Positions 1-6,037 are shown, counted from the first letter of the stretch. The stretch: DNA of 12,346 nucleotides from Desulfovibrionaceae bacterium (GCA_009778355.1 WRJY01000297.1:1-12346); one strand, 5' to 3'. Program-made: numbers and translations. The notes: generated by a model not told the origin, from the sequence alone.

Positions 1-158
1 GCGGTGAGCTTCATCGAAGTCGCAAAAGTCAATATCCATGCGGTTCTCGTGAAGATTGCAAGCGGTCAACTGCCGTTTCTAGGTTCAACAAGGATCGGCC
101 ATTTTCCCGTTATTCCCGCTTTCGCGGCGGGCCAATCATTGACTTGATGAAAATGGAC
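1..158. other. Left-edge stretch without a confident gene
   Basis: I see no supportable complete gene here. A short minus-strand reading frame starts with ATG at 39 (MDIDFCDFDEAHR) and leaves the window, so it could be the 5' end of a gene lying to the left, but 13 residues are too few to identify. Bases 105-130 hold a small imperfect palindrome (cccgctttcgcggcggg) of the dispersed type common in beta- and gammaproteobacteria. It lies just downstream of the YbhR-like gene on the minus strand and could attenuate transcription, although no U-tract supports a standard terminator. Confidence 0.4.
128..140 (-). repeat. 13-base copy of the ybhR start
   Basis: The 13 bases cgggccaatcatt occur exactly here and at 1278-1290. 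The second site is the start of the full-length YbhR-like gene (minus strand AATGATTGGCCCG, coding MIGP). This copy lies just past that gene's stop codon and would encode a nine-residue minigene, MIGPPRKRE. The match is short enough to be chance in a window this size, but it falls exactly on the start codon that is also duplicated at 5576 and near 2086. Confidence 0.4.
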
Positions 159-1289
159 TCACACCAGCCGATGCCTGAACAGCCAGGCCGCCAGCGGCAG
201 CGTGATGGCCGAGATGATGAACAGCGGGATCAGGTTGCGCCAGACGGCGGGCAGGCCCACGCCTTCGAGGTACACGCGCTGCACCAGGTCGATGGCAAAG
301 CGCAGCGGGTTGGCCAGTGTGGCGACTTGCAGCGCCTCTGGCATGTTGCTCACCGGCGTGGCAAAGCCCGACAGCAGCATCATCGGCATGATGAGCATGA
401 AGGTGTACAACATCGCCTGCTGCATGTTGGCCGACACCGCCGAGATCGACAGCCCGATGCCCACGCTGGCGACGGTGAAAAACGTCAGCCCCACGTACAG
501 CGTCACGGGCGAGCCGGCCATCGGCACGCCAAACCACAGCAGCGCCACCAGCATCACGATGGTGGACTGCACCAACCCCACGAACACCGGCGGCAGCGCC
601 TTGCCGATCATGATTTCAGCGGGCGACAACGGCGTCACCAGCAACTGGTCGAACGTGCCCTGCTCGCGCTCGCGCGCCACCGACAGCGCGGTCAGCAGCA
701 ACGTCTGAATCATGCTGATGGCCGCGATCATGCCCGGCAGAATGTTCCAACGCGTTTCCAGATTGGGGTTGAACCACGCCCGCGCCTCCACGCGCACCGG
801 CGCCTGCGCGCCGCCGTGCCGCTGCCGCCATTCGTCGTTGAAGGCGCTCACCACCGAGCTGACGAAGCCCGCTGCCGAACCGGCGGTGTTGGAGTTGCGC
901 GCGTCGATGATGACCTGAATGGGCGCCTGCTCGCCCGCCTGAAGCCGGCGCTCGAAATCCGGCCCGATCTGGATCACCACCAGCGCGTCCTGCCGGTTGA
1001 CCAGCGGCGCGATCTGCTCGGGCGACGTCAGCGTGGCCGCGCGCCTGAACACGCCCGTGCCGTCGAGCCGCGCCATCAGCGCCGTCGATGCGCCGCCGCG
1101 GCTTTGGTCCAGCAGCGCATAGTCCACGCGTGCCAGGTCGTAGGTGGCGGCGTAGCCGAACAGCAGGCTTTGCATCAGCACCGGCATGATGAGGATCATG
1201 CGGCTCGACGGGTCCTTCAAGACGGCGAGCAGTTCCTTGCGGAACAGATGGCCAACGCGGCGCAGAAAGGCGAGCAACGGGCCAATCAT
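159..1289 (-). CDS. ybhR: YbhR-like ABC-2 exporter permease
   Basis: Integral inner-membrane permease of an ABC-2 exporter, 376 residues, close to the usual length of E. coli YbhR. Visible parts: a short cytoplasmic N-terminus (LLAFLRRVGHLFRKELLAVLKD), a first membrane segment at about residues 30-50, a long periplasmic loop, then a C-terminal block of about five hydrophobic segments. The diagnostic cytoplasmic motif AREREQGTFDQLLVTPLSP lies between the first two segments of that block. It should pair with the YbhS-like permease at 6457-7590 and be powered by the double ATPase at 7587-9542. The YbhGFSR-type system of E. coli is described as a drug and cation exporter; the substrate here is unknown. 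The gene begins 6 bases after the vapC stop and has been separated from ybhS by about 5.2 kb of accessory genes. Two broken copies of its 5' end lie upstream. Confidence 0.88.
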   Translation of the reverse strand: MIGPLLAFLRRVGHLFRKELLAVLKDPSSRMILIMPVLMQSLLFGYAATYDLARVDYALLDQSRGGASTALMARLDGTGVFRRAATLTSPEQIAPLVNRQDALVVIQIGPDFERRLQAGEQAPIQVIIDARNSNTAGSAAGFVSSVVSAFNDEWRQRHGGAQAPVRVEARAWFNPNLETRWNILPGMIAAISMIQTLLLTALSVAREREQGTFDQLLVTPLSPAEIMIGKALPPVFVGLVQSTIVMLVALLWFGVPMAGSPVTLYVGLTFFTVASVGIGLSISAVSANMQQAMLYTFMLIMPMMLLSGFATPVSNMPEALQVATLANPLRFAIDLVQRVYLEGVGLPAVWRNLIPLFIISAITLPLAAWLFRHRLV

Positions 1290-1295
1290 TAGCGT

Positions 1296-1685
1296 TTATG
1301 CCGTCTTGGGAAAGAACACCACGCCTGGCAGCCTCTCAAAATGCGCGTCACATGTCAGCAGTTCCGCTTGCTGATACTGCGCTGTGGCATAGACGATGGC
1401 ATCCGCCGTTGCGAGCTTGTGCTGGCGGTGGAGGTCCGCAGCAAACAAAGCAATCGTCGTGTCCAGCGGCACGACGACGCATTTCCGCGTGTAGGCGATC
1501 ACCTGATCGGCCCGCTCCTCGCCAACTTCGCGCACCAGCCACTTCGAGAGTTCAAGCTGCACGATAGTTGGCACAATGCACTGCGACCTGACCGGGAACT
1601 GCTTGCCCAGCTTCTGCCCAAGCGCACCGCCCGAGAGCCACTCGATCCAGGCCGAGGTATCGACGACGCGCAACGGAAACGGCAT
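1296..1685 (-). CDS. vapC: VapC-type PIN-domain toxin
   Basis: Predicted PIN-domain endoribonuclease of a type II toxin-antitoxin pair, 129 residues, normal for VapC. The acidic residues expected to hold the catalytic Mg2+/Mn2+ are all present: D9 (VVDTSAW), E45 (QLELSKW), D95 (TADAIVYATA) and D113 (TCDAHF). It should therefore be an active nuclease; VapC proteins generally cleave tRNA or rRNA, and the target here is unknown. Its ATG overlaps the stop of the upstream antitoxin in an ATGA arrangement, indicating translational coupling. The permease gene follows 6 bases after its stop, so both probably share a transcript. It has diverged strongly from the second PIN protein at 5612-6022 and belongs to another subgroup. 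Confidence 0.85.
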   Translation of the reverse strand: MPFPLRVVDTSAWIEWLSGGALGQKLGKQFPVRSQCIVPTIVQLELSKWLVREVGEERADQVIAYTRKCVVVPLDTTIALFAADLHRQHKLATADAIVYATAQYQQAELLTCDAHFERLPGVVFFPKTA

Positions 1686-1897
1686 CAGTAGCGATCCTCA
1701 CGGTCGCGGTAGCCATCCTTGCGCGCGCCCTTGGCGATGCCAGCCAGTTGCTCCAGTTCGGGCACAGGGATCAACAGAACGCCCGTGCCCTTGGGAATGA
1801 ACACGAACTCCTGCCCGGCCTGCCAACGCTGTTCTTCGCGCACAGCCTTCGGAATGGAAACCTGGAACTTGCTTGACAGAGTGGCGGTTGCGCTCAC
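1685..1897 (-). CDS. vapB: VapB-type AbrB/MazE-fold antitoxin
   Basis: Predicted antitoxin and autorepressor, 70 residues. The N-terminus (MSATATLSSKFQVSIPKAVRE) is the classic swapped-hairpin AbrB/MazE/SpoVT DNA-binding domain with its SKFQVSIPKAVR motif. The rest (LIPVPELEQLAGIAKGARKDG) would wrap the toxin. I chose the GTG at 1897 because a strong ribosome-binding site, GAGGTG, lies five bases upstream and the conserved domain begins directly there. It overlaps vapC by ATGA. Its C-terminal third has a decayed second copy at 6347-6422. Loss of the labile antitoxin would free VapC, so the pair tends to stabilise neighbouring DNA. Confidence 0.82.
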   Translation of the reverse strand: MSATATLSSKFQVSIPKAVREEQRWQAGQEFVFIPKGTGVLLIPVPELEQLAGIAKGARKDGYRDREDRY

Positions 1898-1932
1898 GTT
1901 GGCACCTCGTTGGTATCGATCAGACTTTGGTA

Positions 1933-1961
1933 AGAATACAAGATTTCCAGCACCTGTGCCA
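1933..1961 (-). promoter_or_regulatory. Possible vapBC promoter
   Basis: On the minus strand TGGCAC (1961-1956) and TATTCT (1938-1933) are 17 bases apart, a plausible but weak sigma-70 pair upstream of vapB. The stretch between the broken permease copy and vapB is the only noncoding room for a vapBC promoter and operator. No clear inverted repeat was seen in it. Confidence 0.22.
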
Positions 1962-1968
1962 GTCCGTC

Positions 1969-2086
1969 TGCATCAACACCGGCATGATCAGTATCACGAG
2001 GTTCGACCGGTCCTTCAGGATCGCCAACAGTTCCTTGCGGAACAAATGCCCGACGCGGCGCAGGAAGGCGAGCAAGGCACTTTGCA
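1969..2086 (-). pseudogene. ybhR 5' fragment (copy B)
   Basis: Read on the minus strand from 2086 this encodes about 40 residues (ALLAFLRRVGHLFRKELL, AILKDRSN, VILIMPVLMQ) that align without gaps to the first 40 residues of the YbhR-like permease at 159-1289. Similarity ends abruptly after LMQ, at the edge of the vapBC upstream region. The DNA identity to the intact gene is only about three quarters by eye, so this is an older or foreign allele and not a fresh duplication. Its first 27 bases repeat exactly at 5540-5566. It begins within a few bases of the radical SAM stop codon. It cannot make a transporter: only the first membrane segment remains. Confidence 0.82.
2051..2077 (+). repeat. 27-base direct repeat, copy next to radical SAM gene end
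   Basis: An exact 27-base match to 5540-5566, in the same orientation, beginning cgacgcggcgcaggaaggcg. On the minus strand it codes LLAFLRRV, the start of the YbhR-like permease. The two copies bracket the four-gene operon 2090-5539. A third, diverged copy is in the intact permease at about 1255-1280. Confidence 0.9.
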
Positions 2087-2089
2087 AAA

Positions 2090-3562
2090 TCAATCCTCTG
2101 TGGGAGCACCCACCCCGCGCGCCGGCAGCGCCACGGATCGGCGTTGGTTGGTGGCGGCGTCTATTTCGGCGCGGATCTCTTCCAGAATCGTGGAGCGGTC
2201 ATCGCGGTGAAACAGGTTGAAAGTCTCGAACGGAATCAGGCGTCCATCGGGCTGCACCATGTGGACGCAGGATTTCTTCAGCGCGCGGATGTCCAGATTG
2301 CTGACATCCATGAACTGCACGATCAGCACGCGGAAAACGTTTTCGTAATTCAGTTCGACGGGCGCGGCAACCTGCGGCAGGCAGCATAAAAGATCGGACA
2401 GGCAATTGGCCTGCGACTGCGGCGAATGGTTGGTGGAGAACAGTTTGAATATCTGCTCCTTCAGATGGGGATCGCGCTCGAAAACAATCGTGTTGGCCGG
2501 ACCGGCGAGCAGGGCTTCGGGGCCAAGGTAGCGGGTCAGGGGCAACACCGCGCCGCCAGTCTTGATCGCATAGGCCATCGCCAGCGTGTCCGGGTTGCAT
2601 GGCACGGGCACCACGTCATCGAGCGTAAAAAGACCCGACTGCTCGGCAATGGCGCGGCGCAGCGCGCTGACGGTGAGGCGGTGCGCCGGCGCCGAAAACG
2701 CCTCGTTGCGGCCCGCATCCTGCACCGGCTGAAGCGTGACGCCGCGCACGCAGCGGTATTTCAGAGCGTGCTGGATGACAGCGCCGATTTCATCGTCGTT
2801 GACGCCGCGCTTGACGGTCATGACCAGGGTAGTCGAAAGACCGTGCCGCTCCAGCGCGTCGAGCGCCTGCGCCCGGATGCGGCGCAGATCGGCGCCGCGC
2901 AGGTGCTGCAGTGCCTCGGGCTTGAAGGAGTCGAACTGCAAATAGATTTCCAGGCCGGGTTGATAAGAGGCCAGCCGGGCGACGAAATCCGGCTCCTGCG
3001 CAATCCGGATGCCGTTGGTATTGATCATCAAATGTTTGATGGGCCGGCGCCGGGCGGCATCGAGAATCTCGAACAATTGCGGATGCAGGGTCGGCTCGCC
3101 GCCGGAAATTTGCACCACGTCCGGCTCGCCTTCGTTGGCGACGACGGCATCGAGCATGCGCTCAACGGTGGCCAACGGCTTGTGCGTCTGCCGCTCGGGG
3201 CCGGATGCGGCATAGCAGGTGGGGCAGCGCAAATTGCAGTGGTCGGTGATCTCCAGCACCGTCAGGCAGGAATGCTGCATGTGGTCGGAACACAACCCGC
3301 AGTCGTAGGGGCATCCGTATTGCATGGGTGTGTTGAACTGCTGCGGCATTTCGGGCCGCTTGACGTACACCTCGCGCCCCAGGCGGTAGTAGTCCTCGTC
3401 GTCGCTGATCAATACGCGCTCGGCGCCGTGCGCGGGGCACCACTTGTCCATGAAGACCTGCTTGTCCTTGAACACAATTTTGGCTTCCACCCGGCGCAGG
3501 CAGGCGGTGCAAATCGAACTGGTGGTGTCGTAGAAAAGATAAGGGCGGTTTTTCTTGTTCAT
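2090..3562 (-). CDS. Radical SAM enzyme, Tes/MJ0619-like
   Basis: A 490-residue radical SAM enzyme. The catalytic [4Fe-4S] motif is C109-x3-C113-x2-C116 (TDHCNLRCPTCYA), followed by the SAM-binding SGGEPT at 153-158. Before it are C18-x2-C21 with C42-P-x-H45-G, and C84-x3-C88-x2-C91. Further cysteines lie in the C-terminal third (PVPCNPDT, NCLSDLLCCLP, KKSCVHMV), followed by PDGRLIPFETFNLFHRDD. This order, with a CPAHG-type N-terminal metal site, several auxiliary clusters and the terminal PDGR-IPF motif, is what I recognise from the archaeal tetraether lipid synthase family, whose founding member joins lipid chains by C-C bonds. Related proteins exist in bacteria, mostly without known function. 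It is the last gene of the operon, its ATG overlapping the preceding lipoprotein stop (ATGA). The substrate is unknown; a lipid or lipid-modified protein is my inference from neighbours. Confidence 0.8.
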   Translation of the reverse strand: MNKKNRPYLFYDTTSSICTACLRRVEAKIVFKDKQVFMDKWCPAHGAERVLISDDEDYYRLGREVYVKRPEMPQQFNTPMQYGCPYDCGLCSDHMQHSCLTVLEITDHCNLRCPTCYAASGPERQTHKPLATVERMLDAVVANEGEPDVVQISGGEPTLHPQLFEILDAARRRPIKHLMINTNGIRIAQEPDFVARLASYQPGLEIYLQFDSFKPEALQHLRGADLRRIRAQALDALERHGLSTTLVMTVKRGVNDDEIGAVIQHALKYRCVRGVTLQPVQDAGRNEAFSAPAHRLTVSALRRAIAEQSGLFTLDDVVPVPCNPDTLAMAYAIKTGGAVLPLTRYLGPEALLAGPANTIVFERDPHLKEQIFKLFSTNHSPQSQANCLSDLLCCLPQVAAPVELNYENVFRVLIVQFMDVSNLDIRALKKSCVHMVQPDGRLIPFETFNLFHRDDRSTILEEIRAEIDAATNQRRSVALPARGVGAPTED

Positions 3563-4104
3563 GGCTTCACGGGGAATTGTTCACGCAGCGGCTGGGCGCG
3601 CTGGCTGGCTTGCTCAATAACCTCGGCGCTGTAAGTCTTGGGATCGCACGTCTGGCGCGCCAGCAACCGCCATTTGCATGATTCGATCAGGTTGTAGGCC
3701 GGAAAATCCGGCTTGGCATAAAAGGACGCCAGCCGTTGCATGTCGAAGGGATTGCCGCGCCGTGCACGTTGATACGCCCAGTACGCCGACTCCATCAATG
3801 CGTCGGGCGTGGAGGATGTGAAATAGCGGCTCAGTTTGCTTTGAGCTTGGGCATCCCCTTGATCCGCCGCCGCGTAATAAAGCCGCAGGGAGGCTTGCTC
3901 ATCTTTGCCTAGACCGTCAGACAAATATCTAAAAGAATCCCCCAACGCCGTCTGTGCGGCGGCATCCCCGGTTGCGGCCTGCTTCAAAGTCTGATCCAGG
4001 CCAGTGATGGCAGGCGGATCCTCAACCTTCGGCACGGGCACGCAGGCGCAAAGAGACAGCGCCAACAGGCACGGATAAAAAAGACAACCGACGGTTCGTT
4101 TCAT
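3559..4104 (-). CDS. Sel1-repeat-like putative lipoprotein (second)
   Basis: A 181-residue predicted envelope lipoprotein. It has a basic start (MKR), a hydrophobic signal segment and a lipobox-like L-C-A-C ending at C21, then PVPKVEDPP. The mature part holds helical Sel1/TPR-type repeats: QAATGDAAAQTALGDSFRYL, YYAAADQGDAQAQSKLSRYF and ARRGNPFDMQRLASFYA. Sel1 repeats normally mediate protein contacts. The start is supported by a strong GAGGAG ribosome-binding site and an ATGA overlap with the preceding lipoprotein gene; its stop overlaps the radical SAM start the same way. The GC content falls locally (50% in 3901-3960), unlike the exporter genes. The role is unknown; it could be a scaffold or a modified substrate of the enzymes encoded beside it. 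Confidence 0.75.
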   Translation of the reverse strand: MKRTVGCLFYPCLLALSLCACVPVPKVEDPPAITGLDQTLKQAATGDAAAQTALGDSFRYLSDGLGKDEQASLRLYYAAADQGDAQAQSKLSRYFTSSTPDALMESAYWAYQRARRGNPFDMQRLASFYAKPDFPAYNLIESCKWRLLARQTCDPKTYSAEVIEQASQRAQPLREQFPVKP

Positions 4105-4784
4105 TTGGCAATCTCCTCGCGCAATTGGGTGATTTTTTGCTGTGCCCGGCTCAACTCGTCCTTGCTCAAACCGGAGTCCATCCGCCCGGTATTGATGGCG
4201 TCATCGGCGACCGTGAACCAGGCGTAGGCCAGCGCACGATCCTGCTTCACGCCAAGGCCGCGGTCGTAAAGCTGGCCGAGCTGCATGGCCGCATGTTTGT
4301 TGCCGGCACGCGCCGCTTTCTCAAACCACTGGGCGGCTTCGGCGTCATGGCCGCCGCCGGCAAGCTGGCGCAAGGTCATGCCCAGATGTTCCTGAACGTC
4401 CCTTCGACCGTCTTGCGCGGCGCCTCTCAAAACATTCAGACCGGCCTCGATGTCCTTGGCTTGCCCCCAACTGCCCGAAACCAGCGCGTCGCCCAGCATG
4501 AGCTGGGCTTCCAGCAGCCCGTTCTGGGCCGCCCGGTTCAGCCACTGCCACGCCTGCGCCGGGTCTTTGGCCGCGCCAGCGGTGCCAAAGCGATAGGCCA
4601 GCGCCAGTTGCAGTTGGGCCATGGCATCGTTTTTCTCGGCTGCCGGACGGTATTTGTCGCGGACGGTGGTGTCACTGCGGGTGGCCACCGTGACAGGGAT
4701 GGCGCAACCCCAGCCGACAATGCTGGCGGCGATCAGGCCCAGCAACATCATCCGGCGGTCTTTGGCGGAGAAAGATATTTTCAT
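4101..4784 (-). CDS. Sel1-repeat putative lipoprotein (first)
   Basis: A 227-residue predicted envelope protein. I chose the ATG at 4784 over longer upstream frames because GGAG lies eight bases before it and because it starts a signal sequence: KISFSAKDRR, a hydrophobic stretch, then VGWGC with C27 as the probable lipidated cysteine (tryptophan before the glycine is not ideal for a lipobox). The mature part carries about four Sel1 repeats, for example AMAQLQLALAYRFGTAGAAK, QNGLLEAQLMLGDALVSG and AGNKHAAMQLGQLYDRGLGV followed by DRALAYAWF. The C-terminus is a charged helix. It overlaps the Lgt-like gene and the next lipoprotein gene by ATGA on both sides. Function unknown. Confidence 0.75.
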   Translation of the reverse strand: MKISFSAKDRRMMLLGLIAASIVGWGCAIPVTVATRSDTTVRDKYRPAAEKNDAMAQLQLALAYRFGTAGAAKDPAQAWQWLNRAAQNGLLEAQLMLGDALVSGSWGQAKDIEAGLNVLRGAAQDGRRDVQEHLGMTLRQLAGGGHDAEAAQWFEKAARAGNKHAAMQLGQLYDRGLGVKQDRALAYAWFTVADDAINTGRMDSGLSKDELSRAQQKITQLREEIAK

Positions 4785-5539
4785 GGACGGGTCTCCATTG
4801 TGCTCAGGGCCTTGCGCAGCGGCGGCAGACTCAATGGCACATAGCACAGCAGCGCCAACAGGCAGGCCCACTGGATGCCGCTCAGGCCCAGAGCATAAAC
4901 ATAAGATACGGGCTTGAGCGAGTCGATGCCCAAGCGCCATAGCAGATAGGCGATCAACATCAGCCTGAACATCGCGCCGGGCACGGCTTTCAACCTTGGC
5001 TGCCAATGTTTGAGCAGCCGCCAAAGCAACCCGGCGAAGATGATTTCGTAAAGCTGCGCCGGATGGCGGGGCAAGCCGTCACCAAAATCGACGCCCCAGG
5101 GCAGGCTGGTGGGCACGCCATAAGTGCCATCATCCAATCCGGCCAGAAAGCAACCGACCCTGCCGATCATCAGGCCGAGCAAAATGGGAAAGACAAACAG
5201 ATCGCCCGTCGATGACTGGTAGCCGCAAAGTTTTTTGCCCAGTTCGACCCCGATCAAACCGCCGAGCAGGCCGCCGACCATGGATTGACCGCCAAACAGA
5301 AAGTCCCGCCACCCGCTTCCGTCCGTCCAGAGGTGCGGCGCTTCCAGCCAGAACATGAGCTTGTTACCCACGGACGCGCCGGCAAGGCAGCCGAGCAGGA
5401 TGATGAAGCTCTGGCCGTGGGTAGCCGGCGGCAGGGCTTGAGCGCGCCGCAGAATGAAGTAATAGCGCGCGCCGATCATCATCGCCGCCGCCTCGAAGAA
5501 GGTGTGGACGGCGTGCGCGATGTCAGGATTTTGAATCAT
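4781..5539 (-). CDS. Lgt-like membrane transferase paralogue
   Basis: A 252-residue polytopic membrane protein of the prolipoprotein diacylglyceryl transferase (Lgt) superfamily, with about seven hydrophobic segments. Family marks: GGQSMVGGLLGG (83-94), GRVGCFLAGLDDGTYG (126-141), LPWGVDFGDG and RHPAQLYE (158-165), and RLGID near the C-terminus. Compared with E. coli Lgt, R143 is kept (R127), N146 is a cysteine (C130), the H103 position appears to be valine (V88), and R239/E243 look like R and D. It is therefore probably not the housekeeping Lgt but a paralogue with a changed substrate or reaction. First gene of a four-gene ATGA-linked operon with two lipoproteins and a Tes-like radical SAM enzyme. 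No ribosome-binding site of its own is seen; a broken permease start precedes it directly and may couple its translation. Confidence 0.78.
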   Translation of the reverse strand: MIQNPDIAHAVHTFFEAAAMMIGARYYFILRRAQALPPATHGQSFIILLGCLAGASVGNKLMFWLEAPHLWTDGSGWRDFLFGGQSMVGGLLGGLIGVELGKKLCGYQSSTGDLFVFPILLGLMIGRVGCFLAGLDDGTYGVPTSLPWGVDFGDGLPRHPAQLYEIIFAGLLWRLLKHWQPRLKAVPGAMFRLMLIAYLLWRLGIDSLKPVSYVYALGLSGIQWACLLALLCYVPLSLPPLRKALSTMETRP

Positions 5540-5576
5540 CGACGCGGCGCAGGAAGGCGAGCAAGGGGCTGTTCAT
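5523..5576 (-). pseudogene. ybhR start fragment (copy A), 17-codon minigene
   Basis: From ATG at 5576 the minus strand reads MNSPLLAFLRRV, matching the permease start MIGPLLAFLRRV, then runs out of homology at the Lgt-like ATG (5539) and stops at TGA 5523-5525 as a 17-residue minigene. It contains the 27-base repeat shared with copy B. Because it overlaps the Lgt-like start in another frame, ribosomes started here would terminate just inside that gene, which could allow re-initiation. Confidence 0.75.
5540..5566 (+). repeat. 27-base direct repeat, copy next to Lgt-like gene start
   Basis: Exact partner of 2051-2077 in the same orientation. It ends one base before the Lgt-like start codon when read on the minus strand. 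Together the copies frame the 3.46-kb operon like the flanks of an inserted unit, but no terminal inverted repeats or transposase are visible. Confidence 0.9.
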
Positions 5577-5611
5577 GGCGCTTGATGGGTTTCGCTTGCA
5601 CCCCACGCCAG

Positions 5612-6022
5612 CTACCGGGCGGCCTCGAACGGGTTGAGCAGCGCCACGTCGAAATGCGCAAAGTCCGCCGCGTTGCGGGTCACCACCGTCAGGCGATGCT
5701 GAATGGCCGTGGCCGCGATCACGGCGTCCTCGTAAAGGGTGTCGGAGCGGCGGTGCATCAGCCGCGCCCAGATGCGGAAGGTGTCGGCATCCATCGCCAG
5801 CACGTTGTAGGACGCCGCCACGCGGTCGGCCCAGCGCTCGATCTCGGCGGCCTTGGGCGCGTCCTGCTCGCGCGTGAGTTCAATGCCGGCCTGAATCTCG
5901 CCCAGGCTGACGGCGGAAATGTGCAAGCCGCTGTCGGGCGCCGACTCAAGCCACGCCAGCACCGCGCCATGCGGCTTGGGCCGGCGCAACTCGGAAATGA
6001 CGTTGGTGTCCAGCAGGTACAT
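5612..6022 (-). CDS. FitB/VapC-like PIN toxin
   Basis: Predicted PIN-domain ribonuclease toxin, 136 residues. It shows D5 (YLLDTNVISE), E42 (VSLGEIQAG), D99 (YEDAVIAATA) and TRNAADF near the end, where N117 and D120 stand where a fourth acidic residue is usual. The DTNVISELRRPKP start and SLGEIQ-G motif are typical of the FitB-like branch, distinct from the VapC at 1296-1685. It starts 15 bases after the stop of the Phd-type antitoxin. It ends 35 bases before the broken permease start at 5576. Likely role: toxin of an addiction pair that stabilises this island. Confidence 0.84.
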   Translation of the reverse strand: MYLLDTNVISELRRPKPHGAVLAWLESAPDSGLHISAVSLGEIQAGIELTREQDAPKAAEIERWADRVAASYNVLAMDADTFRIWARLMHRRSDTLYEDAVIAATAIQHRLTVVTRNAADFAHFDVALLNPFEAAR

Positions 6023-6037
6023 GAGCGCGAACCGCGT

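Noticed and set aside
1..147. Plus-strand open frame ending TGA at 145-147, possibly the 3' end of a gene from the left
   Set aside because: Its last part (FPVIPAFAAG) is a translation of a common intergenic palindromic repeat; nothing else in it is recognisable.
144..1292. Long plus-strand open frame of 382 codons opposite the YbhR-like gene
   Set aside because: It is rich in His, Gln and Arg, has no recognisable motif, and lies antisense to a gene with clear family motifs; such frames are expected in high-GC DNA.
1894..2109. Minus-strand frame MLPQRIDFAK... between the radical SAM and vapB genes
   Set aside because: It reads the permease fragment in the wrong frame; the frame homologous to YbhR in the same DNA explains this region better.
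4785..5024. Longer form of the first Sel1 lipoprotein starting at 5024
   Set aside because: It would overlap the Lgt-like gene by 240 bases and bury the signal peptide; ATG 4784 has GGAG upstream and a proper signal sequence.
2051..5566. A transposon carrying the four-gene operon
   Set aside because: Direct repeats are present, but I found no terminal inverted repeats, transposase or integrase, and 27 bases is long for a target duplication. Kept as an insertion of unknown mechanism.
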